A stretch of 42,076 nucleotides of DNA from assembly GCA_025455395.1 (NCBI GenBank), contig JALOMO010000012.1, positions 1 through 42,076 of the forward strand, written 5' to 3'. This document shows, piece by piece, positions 30,101-38,768 of this stretch. A program made the translations under genes and the position numbers. Position 1 is the stretch's first letter, and each line of letters begins with the position of its first letter. This stretch comes from Bacteroidales bacterium. Its GTDB lineage: Bacteria; Bacteroidota; Bacteroidia; Bacteroidales; VadinHA17. A model generated the notes under the pieces. It searched no databases and was not told where the DNA came from. It saw nothing but the letters and a program-made list of their open reading frames with translations.

Positions 30101-32642
30101 GTATCTGACCGAAAAAGATTGCGTTGACAAATAGCTTGCTAGTCCCGTACCAGATTGCCCTGAAGTTGGTGTCATCATAGATCGAGATCACCCTCCCGGT
30201 TGAGGAGTGAACACTGACAAAAGCACTGTTCTTTATCCTTTCTATATTCTCCGGAGTGCAATAACCGCTCAGCAATGGCGCTGCTGTGTGTTTGACCGGG
30301 TTCCCATATTGATTGGCGTTCACCTTAACAGCAGTTGTTTCACTCTTGAAGACAGGCAACAAAGGCTTGCGGTATCCGTAACAGAGGGGGTGGGTCAGAT
30401 CAAGGCGTGTCTCGAATATTGAACCGGGAATCTGGTGAAGGGCTCTCTCCTTTGACCTGTCAATATATCTCCTTTCAGCACCTTCAGGAAGTACAGCACC
30501 TTCAAGGTAGTTTATCTCAGCAAATTTATTCGCTGAAACCCATCTGTTACCATCTTTATAAGCGATAATCGTTCCGCCTGTTTTGTTCCACTCCCTTACT
30601 CTTTCCACCGCGGGACCTGACATGTTAGGATTGCCGGCGATGATTATTACGTTGTACCTCGAAAGGTTGGCAGATGCAACTCTTGATGCAGGCATCATTG
30701 TGACAGGGATCTTGTAATGCACATCAAGCAGATGCCAGATCTCACCAGCCTCACCTGAAGGGATACCTTCATCAATGAGCAGGAGTACGGATGGTATTGT
30801 AAGGGCTATCAACTCGTTGCTGCCCAGGTCAATACCGGAGGATGTGAGACCTGTAGAGGCACCATGTATCTCTATGCCGCATTCTGCAGCTACTGCATTC
30901 ATTATTGTTCTTACCTCTTCTGCAGACATCTTGTTTTCCGGTGAATGGACCATAATGGTTCCATAACCGTAGTCTCTGGAAGAACCGTTCTCAGTCAGCC
31001 GGAAGGGTTTTGCCGCTACCCTGGCTGTCAGTCCTGCTTTCTGTAACATATACAGAGCCCGGGGAGCGAGATATTCATTCCATTCAAAGAGCCAGGCATA
31101 AGGTTTATCTGCCCCGGTAACCTTTCCGGCAGGAAAAGGTGGTTCCTTTACCTGAGAGGCTGCCATTCCTGAAGCTTCCGTAGTGGTAAGGGCGGCATAG
31201 CTTATGTTGAAAGACATGGGTAAAACCCATGTGGAGATATCATAAAAGACAGTGTCGGCAAACCGGGTGACAGGTTCGAAAAGACTTCTGACAAACCTGT
31301 ACTCTTTCTGTTTCGAGGGGACAAAATAGCTGTCTGCGCTGCTGTACGTCTCACCGTTCTTTGAAATTGTCTTGCCACACTGATATACTTCAATCTTGTG
31401 CCTCAGGAGGTTCTCGATGAACTTGCCCCCTGCAGTGCGATCATGCCTTATGCTGAATAGATATCCTTTGACAGGTGAGGCGTCTGCTTCGCGCAGTGCT
31501 GTCTGATAAAAATTCCTTTGCATGTTCAGCAGCTTGACTCTCAAGTCAAGACCTGCCTCAATGGTTGAAAGGGTAACGGTGAATTGGTTCCTTATCGCAA
31601 AAGGAAAGGTGATAATTCCTCCGGGTACCTCACGCTGATGTCCTTTAAGGCCTGCCTGTTCGAACAGAATACCAATTGAGCCGTGAACATCCGGATAGGC
31701 CGAGCCCTTCCCAAGGTAGAAGTCGTCAAAGCTCTCCTCAGTATAATAAAGACTACCTATACTGTCAAGGTGTCTGGCATGATACTTTCCGATAAGAGCC
31801 GTGATCTCCTGGTTTTCAAGAGGCACAACAGGGTTATTTCGTGTCTGCACTCCCGGTTGAAAGAAGAACGTTGAGTTGGCCCCCATCTCATGGTGATCGG
31901 TGTTGATGTTGGGCATCCACCTGTGGAATGCCTCCACCCGTCCGACGGTCTCGGGTTGCTGAAGCATGATGTAATCACGGTTGAGGTCAAACCAGTAGTG
32001 GTTGGTTCTTCCGCCGGGCCATGCCTCACTGAACTCGCGGCTGGAAGGATCAGTCGTAAGCGTCATGCCACGGTACATGTTAACCCAGGTGGAATGTCTC
32101 TGCATACCGTCGGGGTTAAGAGAGGGATCGAGAAGGATAACTGAATTTTCGAGTATATTCTCTATCTCAGGGCCTTCTCCGGCAATGAGATAATATGCCG
32201 AGATCAATGATGCGTTCTGCGCGCTTGACTCGTTGCCGTGAACACCATAGCCCAACTTGATTATTATGGGCATGGATGACACATCTGAAGCAGATGAGCT
32301 TGCAGGGTCAGATATCCTTAAATGCTCAAGCCTTATTTCTTCAATCCTTTGAATATTTGCCGGAGAAGAAATGATAAGATTACCGAGTGGTCGTCCTTCC
32401 CAGCTCTTCCCGTATTCTTCCCATACAGCCCTGTCTGATGTTTCGGCAAGAAGCCTCATGTAACCCACCAGCTTGTCGTGAGTCACATGCCACTCACCAA
32501 CCTCATGACCTATATAGGAAGCAGGTGTCGGTATCCCTTTGTTATATACAATTCCTGCCGGTAAATAGTAATCGAGAGTTGTCTGGGCATTAAGCGTAAT
32601 ACCGGCCAAGATTACCAGTGCATAGAGGAGCATTCTTTTCAT
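30072..32642 (-). CDS. Secreted M14-family zinc carboxypeptidase
   Basis: This 856-residue exported protein has a signal peptide (MKRMLLYALVILAGITLNAQ). The M14 catalytic domain occupies about 60-400: the first zinc motif in YGVHGNESS, substrate residues in NPDGMQRHS and FDLNRDY, the histidine ligand region NTDHHEMG, and a catalytic Glu candidate in GILFEQAG or STIEAGL. The remaining ~450 residues form additional domains, including a class-I glutamine amidotransferase-like segment (YNVIIIAGNPNMSGPAVERVREWNKTGGTIIAYKDG). It is co-directional with hydE (79-nt gap) but functionally unrelated to it. A 14-bp palindrome lies 67 nt upstream of its start, the same distance as before the C69 gene. Confidence 0.88.
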   Translation of the reverse strand: MKRMLLYALVILAGITLNAQTTLDYYLPAGIVYNKGIPTPASYIGHEVGEWHVTHDKLVGYMRLLAETSDRAVWEEYGKSWEGRPLGNLIISSPANIQRIEEIRLEHLRISDPASSSASDVSSMPIIIKLGYGVHGNESSAQNASLISAYYLIAGEGPEIENILENSVILLDPSLNPDGMQRHSTWVNMYRGMTLTTDPSSREFSEAWPGGRTNHYWFDLNRDYIMLQQPETVGRVEAFHRWMPNINTDHHEMGANSTFFFQPGVQTRNNPVVPLENQEITALIGKYHARHLDSIGSLYYTEESFDDFYLGKGSAYPDVHGSIGILFEQAGLKGHQREVPGGIITFPFAIRNQFTVTLSTIEAGLDLRVKLLNMQRNFYQTALREADASPVKGYLFSIRHDRTAGGKFIENLLRHKIEVYQCGKTISKNGETYSSADSYFVPSKQKEYRFVRSLFEPVTRFADTVFYDISTWVLPMSFNISYAALTTTEASGMAASQVKEPPFPAGKVTGADKPYAWLFEWNEYLAPRALYMLQKAGLTARVAAKPFRLTENGSSRDYGYGTIMVHSPENKMSAEEVRTIMNAVAAECGIEIHGASTGLTSSGIDLGSNELIALTIPSVLLLIDEGIPSGEAGEIWHLLDVHYKIPVTMMPASRVASANLSRYNVIIIAGNPNMSGPAVERVREWNKTGGTIIAYKDGNRWVSANKFAEINYLEGAVLPEGAERRYIDRSKERALHQIPGSIFETRLDLTHPLCYGYRKPLLPVFKSETTAVKVNANQYGNPVKHTAAPLLSGYCTPENIERIKNSAFVSVHSSTGRVISIYDDTNFRAIWYGTSKLFVNAIFFGQILRQESRYDL

Positions 32643-32708
32643 GATTCTGAGTTGAGAACGGAAGGCAATTTCGCAAAAAATGAGCTTGGTTGTTACATAG
32701 CAATCTTG

Positions 32709-32722
32709 TTATGCAACATAAT
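32709..32722. promoter_or_regulatory. Palindrome TTATGCAACATAAT upstream of the M14 peptidase gene
   Basis: The core TTATG-CAA-CATAA begins 67 nt upstream of the M14 ATG and touches the hydE stop codon. A nearly identical site lies the same distance upstream of the C69 peptidase. This suggests a shared regulator-binding site, though it could instead be a small RNA hairpin at the hydE 3' end. Confidence 0.35.
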
Positions 32723-33810
32723 CATGATTTTGTCCTCCGCTTATTGAAGTGAGGAGCGTCGCCCCAGATGCCTAAACCTATTGCTGTACCCGGGATCAGA
32801 TCCATATTAAGGCCGCTTACGTTGACCTCCTCCACCTCCTTGTAGCCGGGCTTACCTTCATAGATGCGGTATCCTGCCCTGTATCTCTCAGGAGTAAGGT
32901 TGGGCATTATGACGTTTGCCCCGCAGGCTATGGCCTTCTCACGTCCGAAAGATTGGATGGTCTGCATTGCTGTTGAGGCGACAATATTAATATCCTTCAT
33001 CACAATACGTGCAATGGCAATCATTCTGAGAGTAAGGTTAAAACGCTCTTTCAGGAAGAGGTTCTCCGTTCCGTTCTTTCCCAGAGGAGTATCTGAGTGC
33101 TCAATAAACGGACCCATGCCACACATGTCAATATCAAAATCACGCATGAACAAGATATCATCAGCAAGATGATTCAGCGTCTGACACGGAAGGCCGATCA
33201 TCACCCCGGTGCCTGTCTGATAACCTTCTTCCTTAAGGGTCTGCAGACATTCGAGTCTGTTGTAATAATTATGCATCTCGTCATCCGGGTGTGCCTTGCG
33301 ATAGAGGTCAGGACTTGAAGCCTCAATCCTGAGGAGGTATCTGTGTGCACCTGCCTCAAACCAGCGCCTGTAGGTCTCTCTCTTCTGCTCACCCAGGGAG
33401 AGAGTGATGCCGAGTCGACCGTCAGTCATTTTTTTAATTGTAGTTACGAGTCCTTCGATATTCGAGATAAATGATTCAGATGTGTTCTCCCCTGACTGTA
33501 TTGCAATTGATCCGAAATTCAATTTGTAAGCTGTCAAGGCGGCCTTGATCACCTCATCATTCGAGAGGGTATAGTGTTCAACCTTCCGGTTCTCACGCCT
33601 GATACCACAGTAGAGACAGTTCTTTCCGCAGAGATTTGAGTATTCTATGAGGCCTCTCAGATAAACTATGTTACCCAGGTACCTGTCTCTTACCTCGGCT
33701 GCCTTGCGGTAAAGCAAAGGTGCCTCCTCATCACTGCATCTCAACAGTTCAATTATATCAGATCTTTCATGATACTCTTTTTCGAGTATCGTCTGTATTC
33801 CGGAGGTCAT
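32722..33810 (-). CDS. hydE: HydE: radical SAM maturase for the [FeFe]-hydrogenase H-cluster
   Basis: This protein has 362 residues from the ATG at 33810; the track's GTG two codons upstream is possible. HydE processes a precursor in assembly of the diiron subcluster. The radical SAM motif is CGKNCLYC, within LIEYSNLCGKNCLYCGIRREN, and typical HydE segments follow (YTLSNDEVIKAALTAYKLNFGSIAIQSGE, LRIEASSPDLYRKAHPD, GTGVMIGLPCQT, MGPFIEHSDTPLG). The length is normal. The gene is separated from hydG by the M14 peptidase on the opposite strand. A partial inverted repeat CTTGTAACCTATAACAAG lies 14 nt upstream of the ATG. No HydF gene is visible in the window. Confidence 0.94.
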   Translation of the reverse strand: MTSGIQTILEKEYHERSDIIELLRCSDEEAPLLYRKAAEVRDRYLGNIVYLRGLIEYSNLCGKNCLYCGIRRENRKVEHYTLSNDEVIKAALTAYKLNFGSIAIQSGENTSESFISNIEGLVTTIKKMTDGRLGITLSLGEQKRETYRRWFEAGAHRYLLRIEASSPDLYRKAHPDDEMHNYYNRLECLQTLKEEGYQTGTGVMIGLPCQTLNHLADDILFMRDFDIDMCGMGPFIEHSDTPLGKNGTENLFLKERFNLTLRMIAIARIVMKDINIVASTAMQTIQSFGREKAIACGANVIMPNLTPERYRAGYRIYEGKPGYKEVEEVNVSGLNMDLIPGTAIGLGIWGDAPHFNKRRTKS

Positions 33811-33865
33811 ATACACAGTTAGGCTTGTAACCTATAACAAGTATTCACGATATACTGTTCAGCAT

Positions 33866-33886
33866 TTCTGATTTTTTTGATCAGAA
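33866..33886 (-). terminator. Weak hairpin at the end of the C69 gene
   Basis: TTCTGAT (33866-33872) pairs with ATCAGAA (33880-33886) around a 7-nt loop and overlaps the C69 stop codon. There is no U tract after the stem, so it is at best a weak terminator or mRNA 3' end structure. Confidence 0.25.
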
Positions 33887-35506
33887 TCCTCTGCCGAACA
33901 TTCCCCAGAGGGTACGCTTCATCTCCTGCCAGCGGTTCATTGCAGCGAGAGCAAAAGAGTTGGTATACTCTGTGACAATTCTGGCTGCCTCCTCATTTTT
34001 GTCCTGGGTTACAAGATCTTTCACCCTCTCCTCCAGTGCCGGCATCTCGCTCAAGGCTTTCATTTCCATCTCTGCCACCGCCGGTTCGATGAGTTTTCTT
34101 CCGCGATCCCAGTTTACCGTCGCAAGCCTGTTGGCCTCACGAAATGACCATATTGCAGCATCCTCGCGGTAGCGGTGCTGACCGCAAATACGGAAGCTTT
34201 CAGGCAGCGACATTGTTCCCGAGAAGATGGGAATACGCGGGCTCTGACCAGGGTTGTCAAATGAGAACCATGCCACAGCGCCAACCTCGTCGGGCAGCCA
34301 GTCGCGGCACTGTATTACGTGAGAGTATGAGCAACCGGCAATGGCAATAGTTCTCTGTCTCTCAATGGTTCCGGGTTTAAGTTCATTGATAAGGGTCCGG
34401 AGGTCTGCATTCATCCAGTTTGAAACAACCGGGGTCTTTATAGTGTCGGTATATTCCACCCCTGCCTCGTCCTTCTTCGTCACCTTCACCAGGAGATTTT
34501 GTGTCATGTCATATGGCGTGCCTTCGTAGGTCTCACGGAAGAGAGCCATCACGTCACTGACGGATAGTTTCTTCTCCGGCTTGACTGAGAAGGGCAGTTC
34601 TTCCATCTCCATTGTTAGTCCAAGCTCAGGTGCCAGTTTGTCAAGCACATAGAACTCCCTTATTGCGTAGGGTTTGCCAGTGCCAATAACCTTGTAGAAT
34701 TTGAAGGGTTCCTTTCCGTCCCAATAGCCCAGCTCCTTTGCCTTCTTGCGCAGCTCCTTTGAAGTCATGAATTGATCAGGGTCATTGAACTTCACGTCGG
34801 ATATTCTTGGTATGTTGGCAGCAATACCCACATGGTCGTCGGGGATCCTCTGGGCGACCCACAGTGAAGAGGGTTTGCCAGGTCCTGACCCTGCTATTTC
34901 CAGTTGCCACACCTCTTTCGGATCTGCTATCGTTATGCATTCTGCAAGGTCGCCATAACCGTACTGCTCTGCCAGTGATCCGATGAGCTCAATCGCCTGC
35001 CGTGCCGTGGTGCAGCGCTGAAGGGCTATTTTCTCAAGCTCCTCAATGAGAAAAAGACCGTCGGTATTGATCAGTTCCTTGCGGCCGTATATTGTTGTTT
35101 CGCCAATAGCCAGCTGCTTCTCGTTGAGGCATGGATAGGCAGTGCTGAGAAAGGCAAAGGTGGAGGAGGCTTCCGGTATCTCTCCCTTGAGGGTAACCTT
35201 TGTCATATCCCATGCTGCCTCGGTATGCAGTGTGCCCCAGTAAATGGGTCGCATAGAATCCTTTTCAGGTGTTCCGGAGGGCACAACCTCAAGCCATGTG
35301 CGGTAGTTTCCGTCGCAGGTATGTGAAGTCATTACCGATCCGTCTGCCGATGCCAGCTTCCCGACCATAATGCTGGTGCAGTTCTCGGCATAACCCGGGC
35401 CGTCAGGGTCGATGTCGCTGTATTGTGCGTTAAGGATCGGACCCGAAAGAGTCAGCAGCAAGGTCAATGCGGCTGCGATCATTAAAAGACTATTGGTTTT
35501 TTTCAT
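33881..35506 (-). CDS. Secreted C69-family dipeptidase (PepD-like)
   Basis: This 541-residue exported N-terminal-nucleophile hydrolase has a signal peptide (MKKTNSLLMIAAALTLLLTLSGPILNAQ). The expected nucleophile Cys is in AENCTSIMVGKLASADGSVMTSHTCDGNYR, which matches the C69 start (C-T-x-hydrophobic-VGK-AS-DGS). Downstream, ECITIADPKEVWQLEIAG and WMNADLRTLINEL resemble other family members. The Cys lies about 15 residues after the predicted signal cleavage site, so extra processing would be needed to expose it. It probably cleaves dipeptides in the periplasm, in line with the other exported peptidases here. Confidence 0.88.
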   Translation of the reverse strand: MKKTNSLLMIAAALTLLLTLSGPILNAQYSDIDPDGPGYAENCTSIMVGKLASADGSVMTSHTCDGNYRTWLEVVPSGTPEKDSMRPIYWGTLHTEAAWDMTKVTLKGEIPEASSTFAFLSTAYPCLNEKQLAIGETTIYGRKELINTDGLFLIEELEKIALQRCTTARQAIELIGSLAEQYGYGDLAECITIADPKEVWQLEIAGSGPGKPSSLWVAQRIPDDHVGIAANIPRISDVKFNDPDQFMTSKELRKKAKELGYWDGKEPFKFYKVIGTGKPYAIREFYVLDKLAPELGLTMEMEELPFSVKPEKKLSVSDVMALFRETYEGTPYDMTQNLLVKVTKKDEAGVEYTDTIKTPVVSNWMNADLRTLINELKPGTIERQRTIAIAGCSYSHVIQCRDWLPDEVGAVAWFSFDNPGQSPRIPIFSGTMSLPESFRICGQHRYREDAAIWSFREANRLATVNWDRGRKLIEPAVAEMEMKALSEMPALEERVKDLVTQDKNEEAARIVTEYTNSFALAAMNRWQEMKRTLWGMFGRGF

Positions 35507-35561
35507 ATGAGATCAGTTTTTGAATTGTCAAATTTAAGATTCCCTTTATAATAGCGGTGTT

Positions 35562-35586
35562 CAAATATAATATTATGCAGCATAAT
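35562..35586 (-). promoter_or_regulatory. -7 box and palindrome upstream of the C69 dipeptidase gene
   Basis: On the minus strand TATATTTG (35569-35562) matches the -7 consensus exactly. The palindrome ATTATG-CAG-CATAAT (35572-35586) lies immediately upstream, where a spacer operator would be. No clear -33 box is seen. The core palindrome starts 67 nt upstream of the ATG, as in the M14 gene. Confidence 0.35.
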
Positions 35587-35867
35587 TATTCATAAGAGGT
35601 ACAAGGAGCAAGGTACAAGGTACAAGGTGCAAGGTACAAGGTGCAAGGTGCAAGGTGCAAGGAGCAAGGTGCAGGGAGCAAGGAGCAAGGGGCATGGGGC
35701 ATGGAGCAAGGGGCTGGGAGAATTTGCGATTTGCGATTTGAAGACGGAAGACGGAAGACGGAAGACCGAAGACGGAAAAAAGAAGATTGCATGATTGCAT
35801 GATTGCATGATTGCATGATTGCATGATTGCACGATCGCACGATCGCAAGACGGAGCGAAGCGTATCA

Positions 35868-35898
35868 TTTGTTATATTTCAAAATGTTTCTACCTTTA
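35868..35898 (+). promoter_or_regulatory. Promoter of the ADP-forming acyl-CoA synthetase gene
   Basis: TTTG (35868-35871), a 19-nt spacer and TACCTTTA (35891-35898) match the Bacteroidota promoter with a single mismatch. Transcription would start near 35905, about 16 nt before the ATG at 35921, just downstream of the repeat block. Confidence 0.5.
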
Positions 35899-35920
35899 GA
35901 AATGAACACAAAGCAGGAAA

Positions 35921-37978
35921 ATGATAAGTGATAAGCTTCTGAATCCCAAGACTATCGCAGTTATTGGAGGCTCTGATGACGTAACCAAGGCCGGGGGCAA
36001 GGTTTTAAAAAACCTTCTGGGCTGCGGATTCACGGGAGAGATATTTGTTGTCAATCCCAAGGCCCGGGTTGTGCAGGGTATCAGTTCCTTTCCTGATGTC
36101 TCTATGCTGCCGCAGACAGATATGGCAGTGATTGCTGTTGCTGCACGCTTCTGCCCGGATATTGTCAGGACTCTCGCAAATGAGAAGAAGACTGGCGGAT
36201 TTATAATCCTTTCTGCCGGCTTCAGCGAGGAGAGCAAAGAGGGTGCAGCCCTGGAACATGAGATAGTAGATATCATTAACAGTACAGGCGGAACCCTGAT
36301 TGGTCCCAACTGTATCGGTTTCCTGAACATAAATTATTATGGTGTCTTTACGGAGCCGCTACCACCCCTGTCACCAACCGGTGTTGATTTCATCTCGGGA
36401 TCAGGGGCTACGGCAGTATTTATAATGGAGGCTGCCATTCCTGGTGGATTGCGGTTCTCGAGTGTATGGTCAGTGGGAAACAGCGCCCAGACAGGTGTTG
36501 AGGATGTCCTTGAGCACCTTGATCTGACCTTCGATCCGGAAAAGAGTTCGAGGATCAAACTTCTTTACGCAGAGAGCATCTCTGACCCTGCAAGGTTACT
36601 GAGGCATGCCTCATCACTGATCAGGAAAGGATGTCGCATTGCTGCAATAAAGGCTGGCACCTCTGAGGCAGGCTCAAGGGCAGCCTCATCACATACGGGT
36701 GCCATGGCCTCGCCTGACAGCGCTGTGGAAGCTCTCTTCCGCAAAGCCGGCATCGTCAGATGCTTCAGCCGCACCGAGCTGGCAACGGTGGCCTCACTCT
36801 TCACCTACAAACCGCTTACAGGCAACAGGATTGCCGTTGTAACACATGCCGGCGGACCGGCCGTGATGCTCACCGATGCCCTGAGTGAAGGAGGGCTTTC
36901 GGTACCGGGAATATCCGGGGAGGCTGCCGCAAGACTGCTTACGAAACTATATCCGGGGTCATCAGTTGCCAATCCGATAGACTTCCTGGCTACGGGCACT
37001 GCCGAACAACTTGAGCATATCATCGAGGCCTGTGAAAACGAGTTTAAAGATATTGATGCTGTTGCCGTGATCTTCGGTAGCCCCGGTCTCTTCCCGGTGG
37101 ATGATGTCTATGATCTGTTACACAATAAGATACGGACATGTCGTAAACCGGTTTATCCTATAATGCCTTCAGTGATGAATGTTAAAAGGGAAATTGCGGA
37201 TTTTGCTGCGAAGGGCAATACAATGTTTTTTGATGAGGTGCTATTCGCAAGAGCCCTTTGCAGAATATTTTACACGCCCCAACCGGCATCGGATGAGCAG
37301 CGCAGGCAAGAAATAGATTATTCAAGGGTAAGATCTGTAATTGACCATGCAGACAACGGTTACCTCACACCGGGAAAGGTTACTGAATTGCTCGATGCTG
37401 CTGGAATTGCAAGGGTGCCTGAAGCATTAGTCCTTTCCGCCGGTGAGGCGGCAGCAGAAGCTCAACGAATGGGATTCCCGGTTGTGATGAAGGTGGTGGG
37501 ACCGGTGCATAAATCAGACATTGGAGGTGTTACATTGAACATTGGCAGTGACGAGCAGGTCAGGGAGGAATTTTCCCGGATGTTGGCATTACCCGACGTT
37601 TCTGCCGTCATGATACAAAAGATGATCAGCGGGAGGGAGCTTTTCTGCGGTGCCACCCGGGAAGGCCGTTTCGGCCACCTCGTCATGGCTGGTATGGGCG
37701 GCATCTTCATCGAGGTCTTCAGAGATGTGGCTAAGGCACTGGTTCCTGTGACCGAGAAGGAGGCCTTTGAAATGATAAAGTCGCTGAAGTCATACAAGAT
37801 AATTAAAGGGATCCGTGGTGCCTCAGGTGTCGATGAGAAATCATTTGCCAGGGTGATCACATCCCTCTCAGACCTCCTCTCCACCGCACCGGAAATTGCC
37901 GAGATGGATATTAACCCTCTGCTGGCTGAGGGTGAGAACATAATTGCGGTTGATGCCCGAGTCAGGATTGAGAAGTGA
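35921..37978 (+). CDS. Fused ADP-forming acyl-CoA synthetase (acetate-CoA ligase, ADP-forming)
   Basis: This 685-residue enzyme converts acyl-CoA, ADP and phosphate to acid, CoA and ATP. It is a single-chain alpha-beta fusion: a CoA-binding Rossmann domain (1-130, NPKTIAVIGGSDDVTKAGGKVLKNL), a ligase domain (about 145-300) with the phospho-histidine motif ASSHTGAMA, another alpha-type domain, and a C-terminal ATP-grasp domain (about 460-685) with VVMKVVGPVHKSDIGGV, ISGRELFCGATREGRFGHLVMAGMGGIFIEVFRD and AEMDINPL. In the neighbourhood of a 2-oxoacid:ferredoxin oxidoreductase and an aminotransferase it would make ATP from acyl-CoA produced by amino acid fermentation. The 3' end runs directly into a short heptamer repeat. 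Confidence 0.92.
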   Translation: MISDKLLNPKTIAVIGGSDDVTKAGGKVLKNLLGCGFTGEIFVVNPKARVVQGISSFPDVSMLPQTDMAVIAVAARFCPDIVRTLANEKKTGGFIILSAGFSEESKEGAALEHEIVDIINSTGGTLIGPNCIGFLNINYYGVFTEPLPPLSPTGVDFISGSGATAVFIMEAAIPGGLRFSSVWSVGNSAQTGVEDVLEHLDLTFDPEKSSRIKLLYAESISDPARLLRHASSLIRKGCRIAAIKAGTSEAGSRAASSHTGAMASPDSAVEALFRKAGIVRCFSRTELATVASLFTYKPLTGNRIAVVTHAGGPAVMLTDALSEGGLSVPGISGEAAARLLTKLYPGSSVANPIDFLATGTAEQLEHIIEACENEFKDIDAVAVIFGSPGLFPVDDVYDLLHNKIRTCRKPVYPIMPSVMNVKREIADFAAKGNTMFFDEVLFARALCRIFYTPQPASDEQRRQEIDYSRVRSVIDHADNGYLTPGKVTELLDAAGIARVPEALVLSAGEAAAEAQRMGFPVVMKVVGPVHKSDIGGVTLNIGSDEQVREEFSRMLALPDVSAVMIQKMISGRELFCGATREGRFGHLVMAGMGGIFIEVFRDVAKALVPVTEKEAFEMIKSLKSYKIIKGIRGASGVDEKSFARVITSLSDLLSTAPEIAEMDINPLLAEGENIIAVDARVRIEK

Positions 37979-38055
37979 GGTGTGAGGTTATCGGTTATCA
38001 GTTATCTGTAATCGGTAGTACGATTGCATGATTGCATGATCTCAAGCCCCGAGAA
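37974..38055. repeat. Short heptamer/octamer repeats downstream of the acyl-CoA synthetase gene
   Basis: GTGAGGT occurs twice, starting at the stop codon. It is followed by about four diverged copies of TTATCGG/TTATCAG/TTATCTG/TAATCGG and then two GATTGCAT octamers, the same octamer as in the block at 35785. The tract ends about 20 nt before the next gene. Confidence 0.75.
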
Positions 38056-38075
38056 ATTAGAAGTAACAATCGATA

Positions 38076-38768
38076 ATGAAAAAGAGAGATTTAATTTTCA
38101 TAGCAGGTTTTACAGCGGTTTTCGTTCCATTCTTTATTTCCGAGAAGCTGTATGATTTCTTCTTATGGTTCAGCGGAGAGTGGGCTTTCACGGCAAGCTT
38201 CATAAAGTTTGCCATCCTCGCCACCATGGGTGAGATGCTCGGCAGCAGGATCAGGGCAGGAATCTACCTGCCTGAGGGTTTTGCGCTATTGTACCGGGCT
38301 GCAGTCTGGGGATTTCTAGGTATGACTGTCAAAGCTGCATTTATGATATTTGGCGGAGGGACAACACTGATAATGGAACACCTGGGCATGGAGAATGCGG
38401 CAGCGGTCATGGCTGGTCCGGTTACCGGCGCCAGGGTGCTCCTTGCCCTGGCAATAAGCACCTTCCTTAATCTCTTCTATGCACCTGTGCTGATGGTGAC
38501 GCACAGAGTGAGCGACCTCCACATAGCAGCCGCAGCAGGCGACCGGAAAAAGTTGTTTACAGCACCAGACGTCACAAGGCTGCTGGCATCAATCGACTGG
38601 AACAGCATGTGGGGAATTGTGCTGAAAAAAAGCATCCCCCTCTTCTGGATACCGGCACAGACTCTGAATTTCTTGCTGCCGGAGGAGTTCAGGATACTCG
38701 TTGCCGCACTATACAGTACCGTGCTAGGGGTGATATTGGCACTTGCAGCGGGAGCTGGAAAAGACTGA
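38076..38768 (+). CDS. Membrane protein, possibly Mpv17/PMP22-like
   Basis: This 230-residue protein has about four to five hydrophobic segments (IFIAGFTAVFVPFFISE, WAFTASFIKFAILATMGEMLG, LLYRAAVWGFLGMTVKAAFMIFGG, VLLALAISTFLNLFYAPVLMVTH, FRILVAALYSTVLGVILALAAG). The C-terminal part, IPLFWIPAQTLNFLLPEEFRILVAALYS, recalls the Mpv17/PMP22 signature (W-Q-NF-hydrophobic-P-R), whose function is poorly defined even in eukaryotes. The relationship is a suggestion, since no catalytic motif exists. It lies between two repeat-bearing gaps in the amino acid fermentation region, and its stop codon is part of the first repeat unit that follows. Confidence 0.6.
   Translation: MKKRDLIFIAGFTAVFVPFFISEKLYDFFLWFSGEWAFTASFIKFAILATMGEMLGSRIRAGIYLPEGFALLYRAAVWGFLGMTVKAAFMIFGGGTTLIMEHLGMENAAAVMAGPVTGARVLLALAISTFLNLFYAPVLMVTHRVSDLHIAAAAGDRKKLFTAPDVTRLLASIDWNSMWGIVLKKSIPLFWIPAQTLNFLLPEEFRILVAALYSTVLGVILALAAGAGKD

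Larger units (their letters stand above)
35507..35920. repeat. Intergenic block of heptamer and octamer tandem repeats
   Basis: This 414-nt gene-free stretch separates the divergent C69 and acyl-CoA synthetase genes. About 35597-35715 is a run of AAGGTGC/AAGGTAC/AAGGAGC heptamers. About 35721-35742 has ATTTGCG heptamers. About 35743-35775 has GGAAGAC/CGAAGAC heptamers. About 35785-35848 has at least five GATTGCAT octamers grading into GATCGCAC. The flanks hold candidate promoters for both genes. The three overlapping minus-strand ORFs here (35573-35868) are repeat artefacts in all three frames and are not genes. Confidence 0.9.

Noticed and set aside
30144-32642. Functional link between the M14 peptidase and hydrogenase maturation because it lies between hydG and hydE
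   Set aside because: It is a secreted peptidase with a signal peptide, so the position seems incidental. Only co-transcription with hydE is plausible.
28143-33810. HydF GTPase expected beside hydE and hydG
   Set aside because: No ORF in the window shows GTPase motifs. It is probably encoded elsewhere.
35590-35850. Possible CRISPR array
   Set aside because: Units are 7-8 nt and directly adjacent, with no 25-40 nt repeats, no unique spacers and no cas genes.
35573-35868. Three overlapping minus-strand ORFs of 84-92 residues
   Set aside because: All three frames are open only because the DNA is tandem repeat. The proteins are repetitive Cys/Pro/Leu strings with no domain.
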